A stretch of 64,000 bases of DNA from Archangium violaceum. GTDB taxonomy: Bacteria > Myxococcota > Myxococcia > Myxococcales > Myxococcaceae. The notes beneath the pieces are model-generated. The model did no database searches. It was not told the origin of the DNA and saw nothing but the letters and a program-made list of their open reading frames with translations. Within the stretch, counting starts at the first letter, position 1. Each line of letters begins with the position of its first letter. The position numbers were made by a program, and so were the translations under genes. This document shows positions 44,405 through 53,101 of this stretch, piece by piece. Where the stretch lies: the NCBI RefSeq assembly GCF_016859125.1, contig NZ_CP069338.1, positions 3,498,501-3,562,500 on the forward strand, in the 5' to 3' direction.

Positions 44405-45153
44405 ACGGCTCGAGTGACTGGGGGGGCGGCCTGGCGCTGAAGACGGGCACGTGTAGCACTTGCCCTGATGTTCGAAGATGGCATCCGGGCAGGGTGCCTT
44501 CAGCTCGTGAGGTACCCAGCAAGCACCCACCAACTCGACCTCCGCGTAGCGAGCGCAGGGGGGACGCTTCTGCCCCTTGAAGGGCTCGCGAGGCAGGGGC
44601 CGGGCGAGAAGCGGGAGTCCCGGGGTCTGGTGTCCCCGAGGCTGCTGGTGAACGCGTCCAACACCGCGGTGTCCGGGGGCGCCTCCTGGTCCATGGGCGC
44701 TGGTGCGCTTGCCACGGCGTCCGGCTCGCTGAAGCCCAGGACACACGCGCTGGCAACGCCCGCCATCACCCATCCCAGGTGCCGCCACCGACGAGGGTCG
44801 TTGGAGGAGACGGCCTGGGACATGCGACGCACGCCAGCGAGCACATCCTCCAACGTGCACAGCAGCGTCTCCGTGGATTGCTTGTCGGGGGCCACGGACC
44901 AGGGCGTCTGTTCCACCTCCAGTGCCAGGTAGCCCGGCGAGGCCGAGCTCACGCAGCGCTCCCGCCAGTCCGTCAGCGGCTCCGCGCCGTCCGCTTCAGC
45001 GGGTTTGAACAGCAGGGCCGTCGTCCCGCTCGTCTCGTTCCTGGCCCGGAAGAGCTCGCCCCGGCCAGGCTCGTCCAGCGGAACCTGCTCGCGCAGCTGG
45101 TACGGCCCCAACCGCTCCACTTCCTCCCAGCTCGACTCGTCTGTCTCGTCCAC
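44405..45153 (-). pseudogene. Membrane-anchored protein of a kinase-associated family, frameshifted
   Basis: The first frame, from the ATG at 45153, gives LGPYQLREQVPLDEPGRGEL and FRARNETSGTTALLFKP (a vestigial kinase-like start), SPGYLALEVEQTPWSVAPDK, then a membrane helix HLGWVMAGVASACVLGF. After VLDAFTSSLGDT near 44,650 the family continues in another frame with GQKRPPCARYAEVELVGACW, VPHELKAPCPDAIFEHQGKC. This PP-C-x-E-x-GACW tail is common in short myxobacterial kinase-like proteins. An indel of one base separates the two parts. Confidence 0.6.
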
Positions 45154-45332
45154 GCGTGCTCCTCGCTGGCCCCGAGCACTCGAGGCCCGGAGCCCTCCTT
45201 CGCATCGAGCGGTGCCCTCGCTCCAGGAGGTGCATGGTGGCTCCGGGCTTGCCTACTCCACAAGTGCCGGGCGCGGGCGAAGTCCCGCGAGAAAGTCGGG
45301 CCTGACACCTTCCCCGAGGGCCTTCCGGGGTC

Positions 45333-46052
45333 CTACAGATACGTCGCGGCCCGCCGCAAGGCGCTGGCCGCCTCACCGCCGCTCGCTACCTTCTCGTGCG
45401 CGACGATGAGCCGGACGAGGTCCGGAAGCGCCGCGAGCCGCTCCAGCTCGGCTCGGAGTGCCTTCCGGTCCTTGACGAACAGGAGCTTCGACAGCCGGGA
45501 GACGCGCGGCCCGGGTGCCGAGCCCAGCACCGTGGTGAAGAACCAGCCGAGCGGGTCCTTCTTCCGGTCCATGTTGAAGACCACGTCGTTGAGCACCACC
45601 GTCGTCCCGTCGCTCGAACGCACGAGCATCGCCCCCTCCTCTTCACCCACACCCTTCAGCGTCTCGAGCCGGACGGTGTCGTCGCCCGGGAAGTCCTCGT
45701 ACGTGCCGTCGACGGGCACGACCTCCTCGACGCCCTTGCGACCTCCCCGGGGAGCGAACACGCGCAGGGCGGGATAGCGCTTCTTGTAGGCGGGTGCATC
45801 GAGCCGGTGCGCCCGGTTGGGAACGAGGAGCACCGAGGGAGTGCCCAGGGCTTCGAGCTTGCGTTGCTCCTGCTCGGCGAGGGCGATGGCGCTGTGGATG
45901 ACGAGGGAGCCGTCCCTCGTGCGCACGACCGTCATCACGCGTTTGAGCGACATGCCTTTCAGCGACCCCTCCACGCGCCAGAGGTTCTCGGCGAGCTGTT
46001 CGATGGGGCCATGCGGCAGCACCTGCCACGCGTCGGAAATCTTGGAGGCCAT
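45333..46052 (-). CDS. DUF4336-family protein
   Basis: A 239-residue cytoplasmic protein. The start ENLWRVEGSLKGMSLKRVMT with VVRTRDGSLVIHSAIALAEQ and LVPNRAHRLDAPAYKKRYP are hallmarks of DUF4336, a metallo-beta-lactamase-like fold that has lost most of the metal ligands (NRAHRLD and the later VVLNDVVFNMDRK are its remaining equivalents). Activity is unknown. The ATG at 46052 has no obvious SD. It stands alone; the 330 bp upstream to the next gene have no coding content. Confidence 0.85.
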   Translation of the reverse strand: MASKISDAWQVLPHGPIEQLAENLWRVEGSLKGMSLKRVMTVVRTRDGSLVIHSAIALAEQEQRKLEALGTPSVLLVPNRAHRLDAPAYKKRYPALRVFAPRGGRKGVEEVVPVDGTYEDFPGDDTVRLETLKGVGEEEGAMLVRSSDGTTVVLNDVVFNMDRKKDPLGWFFTTVLGSAPGPRVSRLSKLLFVKDRKALRAELERLAALPDLVRLIVAHEKVASGGEAASALRRAATYL

Positions 46053-46385
46053 TCGCGGTACCGTAAGCCCTCGACGGCCTCCTCAACCACCTAGAAACAG
46101 ACCCAATACCGCCGCGGCTGGAACCTTGTTCAGGGTACGTATTCTCTCTTTTTCCCTCCTTCATCGGATTCGATGCCCTGGCGGTGTTGAATACCAGGAA
46201 GGCGATAATGGGATTGCGGCATTTCTGGGGAAATCGCCCTGGGACGTGTCGCGGAGGGGGGGATGGGGCCCAGTGGCTCGTCACGCTCCCATCACGCCTG
46301 ACCGGTAGACAGGGTGCACCGCTCGCAATCACGCGCAGGGGGTGCAGCGGAGCCTTCGGGCCCGCTGGAAACAAGAGGATTGAAA
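46053..46385. other. Intergenic region between divergent genes
   Basis: About 330 bp separating the DUF4336 gene from the small lipoprotein. It probably contains both promoters. A moderately AT-rich patch (GTATTCTCTCTTTTTCCCTCC near 46,140) is the only notable feature; no convincing palindrome or RNA. Confidence 0.4.
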
Positions 46386-46691
46386 ATGTCGCATATTCGC
46401 AAGTGGCTCGGGGTGGGCAGTGCTCTGGTGGGATTGATGGTTGTAGGATGCGGCGGCTCCATCGAGGAGCCCACGCCGGGCAACGAGCCGCAGCGGTCGG
46501 AGGCTGTTGCTGGCGAGGTGGCTGCGAGCGGCTGTGGGGACTACGGTTGGTGGACGTGCCCCGATGATGGGTTCGACTGGCTCTACTTCGCCTGTCCCTC
46601 CAACGAGGATCTGAACAGGCTCGAGGCTCGTGATGTGTGCAATGCCTCGTGCGTTGCCACCTGCGTTGACAGCGGCTGGATCAGGGGCTGA
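46386..46691 (+). CDS. Small lipoprotein with four to six Cys
   Basis: A 101-residue protein from the ATG at 46386, with AGAGGA eight bases upstream. The signal KWLGVGSALVGLMVVGCGGS has a lipobox (VVGC). The mature part starts acidic (EEPTPGNEPQRSE) and has a compact Cys part GCGDYGWWTCPDDGFDW, FACPS and DVCNASCVATCVDSGW. No known domain. It belongs to the set of small Cys-rich exported proteins in this window and may be a surface-exposed peptide. Confidence 0.65.
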   Translation: MSHIRKWLGVGSALVGLMVVGCGGSIEEPTPGNEPQRSEAVAGEVAASGCGDYGWWTCPDDGFDWLYFACPSNEDLNRLEARDVCNASCVATCVDSGWIRG

Positions 46692-46900
46692 GGTTCGTCC
46701 AGACGACCAGGGGATGGCATGACCATTCCCTGGGTGCCTCCACTCCATCGGCATTTCCGGCGGCTGCACGCAGCTTATTCAAGGCCGCCCTGACGCCGGT
46801 GTCGCGCTTCACGCCAGCCCGACGCCAGGGGAGCCCGCGCCGCGCCCATGGTTCGAGCCTTGCACGAGCGCGCCGGCGAACCCTCTTCCCAGGAGCCCTG

Positions 46901-47917
46901 GTGCGTCTCAATCCCTCCCTGTACGGAGTCTGTCTCGTCCAGACCGTGATGGCCCTCGCGGTGTTGCTGAAGGCCTCACCCGCCGAGTCCTGTTCTCCAC
47001 CGCCGTCCCCCAGTCTCTACTACACGTTCACCGGGAGCCTCCCTGGAGACGGGGAGACGGAGGTGTCCCTGGATGGGGTGGTGCTGCTCACCTCGCGAGC
47101 CTGGCGGATCGAGAGCAAACCCACGCATACCCCGGAGATGTTCGAGAACGTCCTCACGGTCACCGTCACGGATGGCGAGACGGGCGTGGTGGTTCCCGGG
47201 AAGCTCCGCTCCTGGTGGGGGGCGCCCGCCGGTGTTGCCTGGCAGCCCGACAATCCCCTGCTCCCGAACCGGCGCTACGAGCTCGTGGGCGAGCTGCGGC
47301 AGAGCCACGCCCGGCCCGCGGAGGCCCAGGGGCCCACCGCGCTGCGCGAGACGTTCTCGACCGGGACGCAGGTGTCTCCTCCCCTCGAGCTCCTCGGCGG
47401 ACTGGACGTGAGCCTCGAGTCCTTCGAAAAGGACAAGCTCGACTGCGGAGGGCCCTACAGTGGCTCGTGCGATTGCAGGAAGGTCGGCACGGAGAGGGGC
47501 ACCCGCGCGAGGGTGCGCGTGCCCGAGGTCCGGGGCGGAGCCGCGCTCGGCACCTATCACTTCGAACTTTGGATCTCCGACCGGACGCCCTACCGATTCG
47601 ACGAGCCGGACCAGCACCTGGAGCACGACGTATCCCAGGGCATCTGGGGCGTGAACAGCTCGGGTGGGCCGGCCGAGACCCTCATCCCGATGCCCGAGCA
47701 CGATGACTCCTACACACCGTGCTTCGCCTGGCGCGTGCGAGACCCCGCGGGGCACATCCTGGAGGGCACGCCCGTATGCCTGAAGGAAACGGTGGAGCCT
47801 CCCGGGCTCCTGGGCTGCGCGGTGGCCGGGGGGACGGCGAGCACCAGGACCACGGCGTTCCTGGCGCTCCTCGGTACGTTGACCCTCATGTGGAGGGTTC
47901 GCCGCCGTTGGGGTTGA
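46901..47917 (+). CDS. Exported protein with MYXO-CTERM-like tail
   Basis: A 338-residue protein, start GTG at 46901 with AGGAG five bases upstream; a longer frame from 46799 adds only Arg-rich residues. The signal peptide is VCLVQTVMALAVLLKASPA. The mature part is an Ig-like, Cys-containing protein (FTGSLPGDGETEVSLDGVV, CGGPYSGSCDCRKVG). The last 35 residues read LLGCAVAGGTASTR, a hydrophobic helix AFLALLGTLTLMW and RVRRRWG, the Cys-TM-Arg pattern of MYXO-CTERM sorting signals. It is probably moved to the cell surface and trimmed at the Cys. Function unknown. Confidence 0.7.
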   Translation: MRLNPSLYGVCLVQTVMALAVLLKASPAESCSPPPSPSLYYTFTGSLPGDGETEVSLDGVVLLTSRAWRIESKPTHTPEMFENVLTVTVTDGETGVVVPGKLRSWWGAPAGVAWQPDNPLLPNRRYELVGELRQSHARPAEAQGPTALRETFSTGTQVSPPLELLGGLDVSLESFEKDKLDCGGPYSGSCDCRKVGTERGTRARVRVPEVRGGAALGTYHFELWISDRTPYRFDEPDQHLEHDVSQGIWGVNSSGGPAETLIPMPEHDDSYTPCFAWRVRDPAGHILEGTPVCLKETVEPPGLLGCAVAGGTASTRTTAFLALLGTLTLMWRVRRRWG

Positions 47918-47949
47918 ACAGGTTGCGCGGCCTCCCTACCGTCCCGGGG

Positions 47950-48930
47950 ATGCGGAACAGCTTCCGGCGCGTCCTCGTCGCCACGCTCTCGGCGTGCACC
48001 CTCTTGGGGGTGCTGCTGGTGATGAACTTCGCGTCCATCTTCCTGTGGTCGATCACCCCCAGGAAGCCCTTCCGCGAGGCACGTCCCCCCGCGCCTCCCG
48101 ACTACACCCAGCCCTCCGCCTGGAGCGCTCTTCCCGAGCTCCAGGACCTCGCGGACACGGTGCTCCCGTCGAGCCCGGGCCTCGAGCAATCCCTGGCGCC
48201 CGTGGATGTCTTCTACATCCATCCCACCACGTATGTCGGTGGCGAGTGGAATGGCCCTATTGATGATGTCCCGCTCAACACGGCGACCGACCGGGTGGCG
48301 ACACTCATTCAAGCAAGCGCCTTCAACGCCTGTTGCGCCATCTACGCGCCTCGCTACCGGCAGGCGAACCTGACCGCCTTCACCCATCAGAGCGAGGAGG
48401 GGAGGGCGGCGGTGGACCTCGCCTACCAGGACGTCGCCGCGGCGTTCCGCTCCTGGCGGGAGACATACAATCACGGACGGCCCTTCATCCTCGTGGCACA
48501 TAGTCAGGGAACCGTGCATGCCAGACGCCTGCTCCGTGAGCTCGTGAGCGGGACGCCCCTGCGACACCAGCTCGTCGCCGCGTATCTCATTGGGATTCCG
48601 ATGTCGGAAAGCGCGCTCCGGCGGGGCCTTCCCGACATTCCCTTCTGCGCGTCCCCCGTGCAGACCGGATGTCTCATCGATGCAACCCCACCCCGGGTGA
48701 TGCCAGGCCTCACCGGAGCGCAATGCAAGGAGGGGAGGCTGGAGGTCCTCGTCGGCGGAGGGCTGCCGCGGGACCTCATGAGCCGGCTGCTCGATCACGC
48801 GCTGGGCAGGGGCAACCACCATCCCGTGGAGTTCCAGCTCTTCTACATGAACATCCGCCGCAATGCGTCCGAGCGGGTGGCGGCGTTCCTGCTCACGGGC
48901 GCCACCCCGAACACACGCGGTGACCCCTAG
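47950..48930 (+). CDS. DUF3089-family alpha/beta hydrolase-like protein
   Basis: A 326-residue protein with one N-terminal membrane anchor (VLVATLSACTLLGVLLVMNF). The hallmark VDVFYIHPTTYVGGEWNG lies near residue 85, RVATLIQASAFNACCAIYAPRYRQA follows and the nucleophile elbow is AHSQGTVHARRLL. The family is annotated DUF3089 (lipase/esterase-like); the substrate is unknown. The C-terminus with PVEFQLFYMNIRRNASERV is typical. It starts 32 bp after the MYXO-CTERM-like gene, so the two may be co-transcribed. CGGGGATG gives only a weak ribosome site. Confidence 0.85.
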   Translation: MRNSFRRVLVATLSACTLLGVLLVMNFASIFLWSITPRKPFREARPPAPPDYTQPSAWSALPELQDLADTVLPSSPGLEQSLAPVDVFYIHPTTYVGGEWNGPIDDVPLNTATDRVATLIQASAFNACCAIYAPRYRQANLTAFTHQSEEGRAAVDLAYQDVAAAFRSWRETYNHGRPFILVAHSQGTVHARRLLRELVSGTPLRHQLVAAYLIGIPMSESALRRGLPDIPFCASPVQTGCLIDATPPRVMPGLTGAQCKEGRLEVLVGGGLPRDLMSRLLDHALGRGNHHPVEFQLFYMNIRRNASERVAAFLLTGATPNTRGDP

Positions 48931-48958
48931 CGCCGGGCCCGGCCGTCTCCGCGGAGCC

Positions 48959-49729
48959 TCAGCGTTCGACGATGTCTGCGCTCCGCAGGTACGGGGACGC
49001 CTCGACAATCGCTTCCACGGTCCAGCCCCTGTTGGCGCCGTGGCCCTTTTCGTCGCAATCGCCGTCGGTGTGGATGCCCATCAGGTGTCCCTGACGGTTG
49101 AGCACGCCCGCGCCGGAGCTCCCGACCAGTGTGTCCAGGTCCGTGTAGTAGACAAGCTGGCTACATGAGTCCAGGAAGCTGCCTTCGGCGATGACCTTGG
49201 GCCGGCCCCGGGGATGCTGGATGATCGCCAACCGCTCGCTGGCCCGGGTCGACAGCAAGACCGGCGTGACCTCGGGAAGCACGTCGAGCTGGATGAGCGC
49301 GTAGTCGGGTTCGAGCGACTGCTCGATGACGGTGCCCTCGGTCACCAGCGGGTCGCCGTCGGGCTCGTCCTCGAAGTTGAAGACCAGCAGCGACCGGTCC
49401 CCGAGCCCGACACAGTGTCCCGCGGTCACCACCACCGGCCCCGCGCTCGCTTCGATCAGCGTTCCGGTGCAGCGTCCGTCGATCAGCACGACCGCGTCTT
49501 CCCTGTCCTGGATGACGTCGGCGAACTCGCCCTGGTAGCTGTTGATGGGGGTGAAGTCGAGGGTCGGACCGCACTGCCAGAGGCTGCTCACCTCCGGTTT
49601 CTTCGGCTCCTCGCAGACCAGGGGAGCCGCGGGCACCGCGTTTCCACAGGCTGAAATGCTCAGGGTGACGGTGCCCGCGAGGAGCGGGCCCCACAGAGTC
49701 AGGAACGGACCAGGGGGCTGTCGCTTCAT
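48959..49729 (-). CDS. Trypsin-like serine protease lipoprotein
   Basis: A 256-residue exported protease. The N-terminal signal LLAGTVTLSISACGN ends in a lipobox Cys. The catalytic triad is visible: His in VVTAGHCVG, Asp in EPDYALIQL and Ser in VGSSGAGVLN. The rest has RCTGTLIEAS and HLMGIHTDGDCDEKG as in short extracellular S1/S46-like proteases. It begins three bases after the stop of the upstream zinc protease gene, so both are translated from one mRNA, suggesting joint action outside the cell. Substrate unknown. Confidence 0.88.
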   Translation of the reverse strand: MKRQPPGPFLTLWGPLLAGTVTLSISACGNAVPAAPLVCEEPKKPEVSSLWQCGPTLDFTPINSYQGEFADVIQDREDAVVLIDGRCTGTLIEASAGPVVVTAGHCVGLGDRSLLVFNFEDEPDGDPLVTEGTVIEQSLEPDYALIQLDVLPEVTPVLLSTRASERLAIIQHPRGRPKVIAEGSFLDSCSQLVYYTDLDTLVGSSGAGVLNRQGHLMGIHTDGDCDEKGHGANRGWTVEAIVEASPYLRSADIVER

Positions 49730-49732
49730 TTC

Positions 49733-50503
49733 TCAGTACAGGTAGTTCAGCGCGGTCCTGTCAGAGCTGGTCCACTCGCCGGTCTCGGTCGACCGGAAGC
49801 AGGAGTTCATGATCGACCCGCCCACCGTGGCCGTGCTCGGCGTGCCGGGGATGAGGACGGCGCCCACGCCAGAGGTTCCCTCATTGGTGGCGGTGCCGCC
49901 GCAGCTGATGGACCGGTTGTAGTAGTCCGAGTGGCGGAAGCCGATCGCGTGGCCAAGCTCGTGGGTGATGACGTGCTCGTTCACATCAAGGCTGTAGCTG
50001 TTCAGCCCGGTGCCGATGTTGATGGTCCCGTAGGGCTTGCCGCCCGAGGGGAAGCCAGCGGAGCCGCCGGTGCCGGACATGGTCTGCGCGGTGATGTTCG
50101 CGGTGCAGCCGGTGGTCGGGCCGCGCGCCATGGTAATGCGGAGCCCCAGGCTGTTGTAGTTGGCAATTGCCTGATCCAGGCCCTGGCTGAGCCGGGTGTA
50201 GCTGTTGAACGTGGAGGTGGGGTTGATGCAGATCTTCGTCACGCTGGTGCCGACGAGATTGGTCGTCCGGTACTGCTCCGCGCTGTCATGGCCGTGCTGG
50301 AGCATCTCGCGGGACGCCTCGAGGGTCACGTGAGCGTCGCGGCCCACGTACACGGCATCCTCGAAGACCATGATGTCGTCGGCCGGGAAGCCGGCCTCGA
50401 TCAGGTTGGAGATGATCTCCTGGTTCTCGGCCTGGGGGTCGGTACCGCAGCCAGCCAGCACCGCGCCACAGCTCACCACGAGGACTGCCGCTTTCTTGAA
50501 CAT
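49733..50503 (-). CDS. M57-type zinc metalloprotease lipoprotein
   Basis: A 256-residue protein from an ATG at 50503 with AGAGG ten bases upstream. The signal VLVVSCGAVLAGC is a lipobox. The zinc motif ITHELGHAIGFRHSD has the metzincin pattern HExxHxxGxxH, and GGSIMNSCF provides the Met-turn. This fits the myxobacterial M57 (protease B-like) family. Preceding parts (VTKICINPTSTFNSYTRLSQ) are typical for it. Together with the adjacent serine protease it forms a secreted protease operon, useful for a predatory lifestyle. A longer start at 50665 is not supported. Confidence 0.88.
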   Translation of the reverse strand: MFKKAAVLVVSCGAVLAGCGTDPQAENQEIISNLIEAGFPADDIMVFEDAVYVGRDAHVTLEASREMLQHGHDSAEQYRTTNLVGTSVTKICINPTSTFNSYTRLSQGLDQAIANYNSLGLRITMARGPTTGCTANITAQTMSGTGGSAGFPSGGKPYGTINIGTGLNSYSLDVNEHVITHELGHAIGFRHSDYYNRSISCGGTATNEGTSGVGAVLIPGTPSTATVGGSIMNSCFRSTETGEWTSSDRTALNYLY

Positions 50504-51069
50504 GTTCGTTTCGCCTCTAGACGGGGGTTGGACGCCGTCGCCTGGGGGGTTCCAGCCACGACCGCGCGCCCCATGCCATGAGCAACCCTCGGGCCAACAC
50601 AGAGGCACACCGGAAAACAGGGACTTGGCGGACCATCCCTGATTAGCCCTGGAGCACGGATACACCCGCCGTCCTGGTTCTTCTTGTAAAGAGTCCTGAC
50701 GTTTCCTGGTGAATTGTTTGTTGGCTCAACGAGTTGTGCGCACGACACCCGGATTGTCCGAGTCTCGGACGGTGTGCCCTCCAATCGGACAGCGGGTCCA
50801 CATCCCGGGGGCCACCGCGGCATGCAACCCGCGAGGGACGAGCAGGGGCGACAGCGAGACCCAGTGGGGGGGGCGCCGAGGTAGCCGGCCGAGCCCGTGT
50901 AGCCTCCGATGAGGACGGGTACGCGCGTGAAGCTCCACCCTCCCCGGAGGAATCCTTCCCCTCGGGGAGTGCGCTTCCGAAATCCACCTGTAATTCCGCG
51001 CGACCCTCCTCGTCTCCGGGTGCACTCGGGGCCATGACGGCCTCGGCACACTCACGGAGAGCGGCATGA
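50504..51069. other. Intergenic region between divergent operons
   Basis: About 570 bp with no coding content that I can support, separating the protease operon from the MbnP/MbnH pair. It includes AT-richer patches near 50,680-50,730 (GGTGAATTGTTTGTTGGCTC) that may hold promoters, and a small perfect palindrome TCCGAG-T-CTCGGA at 50757-50769. Confidence 0.4.
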
Positions 51070-51960
51070 TTGGCAAGTGGTGAGACGACGGTGGCAGTGG
51101 GAGCGGGCAGGCACGGCCGCCTGGGGGGACCTTCGGCACGGTTCGGGGCTGCCGTCATGCTCGCGTCCTCGCTCCTCCTCGCGTGCGGAGAGCGTGTCGA
51201 GGCTCCGGAGGCGTGCCTGTCTTCCCCCTCGGTCGACGCCTCGGCGCCGATCACCCGCTTCGGTGTCCACTTCAGGGCTGGTTCGGCTCCGCTGCGCATG
51301 GGGACGGAGCTGTCGTCGGCCAACGGGGCCACGTTCAAGACCTCCAAGGCGCGTATGTACCTCTCCCAGGTCGCGCTGTTGGGCGAGGGGGGCGAGCGCG
51401 TCTCCGCGGAGTTGGTCGACGAACAGGGCAACCGGCTGCCCTACGGCGTCACCCTGGTGGATCTCGAGAACCCCGACTCCCTCAACGTCTACGTCCAGGC
51501 GCCCGCGGGCAACTACCGAGGAATGGCGGTCTCGGTCGGCGTCCCGGAGGACTGCGCGTCGGGCGAGGGTCTCAATCACGCGGATGCGTCGGCGATGGAG
51601 GCTCCGCTCGACGTCGATTCGGACATGTATTGGAGCTGGAACTCCGGCTACGTGTTCCTCAAGTTCGAGGGGCAGGTGAAGGATGCCGGCGGCTGGGAGG
51701 GCTTCTTCTACCACGTGGGCGATGACGAGCGCTTCGCCTCGCTCGAGCTCGACGCGCCGTTCTCCATCCCGCCCGAGGGCGGCTCCGGTCCCGAGCTCAT
51801 CGCGGACTTCAACCAACTCCTCGTGTCGCCCACCGGCGCGTCCAGGCCCGACATCACCGACCCGGACGAGCGGGGTGTCCACGGCGGCGCCCTGGCGGAC
51901 TCACTCGCCGAGAACATCCGCGGCTCCCGGTTCCTCCGTCTCGCCCAGGAGCACGAGTAG
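51070..51960 (+). CDS. MbnP-family copper-associated lipoprotein
   Basis: A protein of up to 296 residues with a lipobox signal (AAVMLASSLLLACGE). The start is uncertain: TTG at 51070, or GTG at 51091 or 51097; the only ATG is at 51157, inside the signal. The mature part has ITRFGVHFRAGSAPL, KTSKARMYLSQVALL, YGVTLVDLEN, NYRGMAVSVGVPEDC and DMYWSWNSGYVFLKFEGQ, the pattern of the MbnP family. In that family a Trp is oxidised to kynurenine by MbnH to make a copper site; YWSW holds two candidate Trp. The MbnH gene follows after three bases. Confidence 0.85.
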   Translation: MASGETTVAVGAGRHGRLGGPSARFGAAVMLASSLLLACGERVEAPEACLSSPSVDASAPITRFGVHFRAGSAPLRMGTELSSANGATFKTSKARMYLSQVALLGEGGERVSAELVDEQGNRLPYGVTLVDLENPDSLNVYVQAPAGNYRGMAVSVGVPEDCASGEGLNHADASAMEAPLDVDSDMYWSWNSGYVFLKFEGQVKDAGGWEGFFYHVGDDERFASLELDAPFSIPPEGGSGPELIADFNQLLVSPTGASRPDITDPDERGVHGGALADSLAENIRGSRFLRLAQEHE

Positions 51961-51963
51961 GCC

Positions 51964-52956
51964 ATGCGCTCCATCTCCCTCCTCGTTCTCTCGTCCGTGC
52001 TGCTCTCCGCCTGCGGCTCCGACGAGCTCGTCACCGTTCCCAAGAGCTTCCCCGCGATGCGAGTGCCGGCGGACAACGCGCTGACCCGCGAACGCGTCGA
52101 CCTGGGAAGGCGGCTCTTCTTCGACCGGCGGCTCTCTCGCACCGGCGAGGTCTCCTGCTCGAGCTGTCATGAGCAGAAGCACGCGTTCGCCGACCCCCGG
52201 CGCGTGAGCGAAGGCATCGAGGGCAGACAGGGCACCCGGAACGCGCCGCCCCTGTTCAACCTCGCCTGGAACAAGTCGTTCTTCTGGGACGGCGGCGCGC
52301 CCACGCTCGAGCACCAGGTCATCGGACCCATCGTCAATCCGCTCGAGATGGACATGCGGATGGAGGACGTGGTCGGCCGGCTGGAGGCCGACGCCTCCTA
52401 CGTGCGCCAGTTCGAGGCCGCCTTCGACCAGAAGCCCGGCCCCGAGGGGGTGACGAAGGCGCTCGCGTCCTTCATGCGCACGATGGTCAGCGGAGAGAGC
52501 CGTTACGACCGCTTCAAGGAGGGGGAGACGTCGGCGCTGTCGGAGTCGGAGAAGCGCGGCATGGACCTCTTCTTCTCCGAGCGGGCCGAGTGCTTCCACT
52601 GCCACGTCGGCTTCAACCTCACCAACAATGGCTTCCACAACAACGGGACGCGCCCCGACGACCCGGACCTCGGGCGCGAACACATCACGGAGAAGGAGTC
52701 CGACCGTGGCAAGTTCAAGGTCCCGAGCCTGCGCAACGTCGCCGTCACCGCGCCGTACATGCATGACGGCTCGCTCGAGACGCTGGAGGACGTGGTCGAG
52801 CACTACGCGAAGGGGGGGCAGGGACATCCCAACACCGACCCGACCATCCACCCGCTCGAGCTGAGCGCTCAGGAGAAGGCGGACCTGGTGGCGTTCCTCC
52901 GCTCGCTCACCGACGAGGCGTTCCTCGAGGACCCTCGCTTCCAACCCGGCCGGTGA
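51964..52956 (+). CDS. MbnH-family di-haem enzyme
   Basis: A 330-residue di-haem cytochrome of the MauG/CcpA superfamily. The lipobox signal is LLVLSSVLLSAC. Haem motifs are CSSCH (in GEVSCSSCHEQKHAF) and CFHCH (in AECFHCHVGF). NAPPLFNLAWNKSFFWDGG and KFKVPSLRNVAVTAPYMHDG, with LETLEDVVEHYAKGG, are typical. MbnH uses a bis-Fe(IV) state to oxidise a Trp of its partner MbnP. The gene starts three bases after mbnP, as in known pairs. Presumably periplasmic or outer membrane, in copper uptake or sensing. Confidence 0.92.
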   Translation: MRSISLLVLSSVLLSACGSDELVTVPKSFPAMRVPADNALTRERVDLGRRLFFDRRLSRTGEVSCSSCHEQKHAFADPRRVSEGIEGRQGTRNAPPLFNLAWNKSFFWDGGAPTLEHQVIGPIVNPLEMDMRMEDVVGRLEADASYVRQFEAAFDQKPGPEGVTKALASFMRTMVSGESRYDRFKEGETSALSESEKRGMDLFFSERAECFHCHVGFNLTNNGFHNNGTRPDDPDLGREHITEKESDRGKFKVPSLRNVAVTAPYMHDGSLETLEDVVEHYAKGGQGHPNTDPTIHPLELSAQEKADLVAFLRSLTDEAFLEDPRFQPGR

Positions 52957-53101
52957 TGGACAGCCATTCAAATACATTTCGAGCTGCGAGCATCAGCTTC
53001 TACTGGGGCCCTCCGCGTCCCTGGTGACATTTCGTCCGGCGCGCCCAGGCAACTACAATAACGGAGCCCCGTTCACCGGGTGGGCCCAGAAGGAGCCATT
53101 C

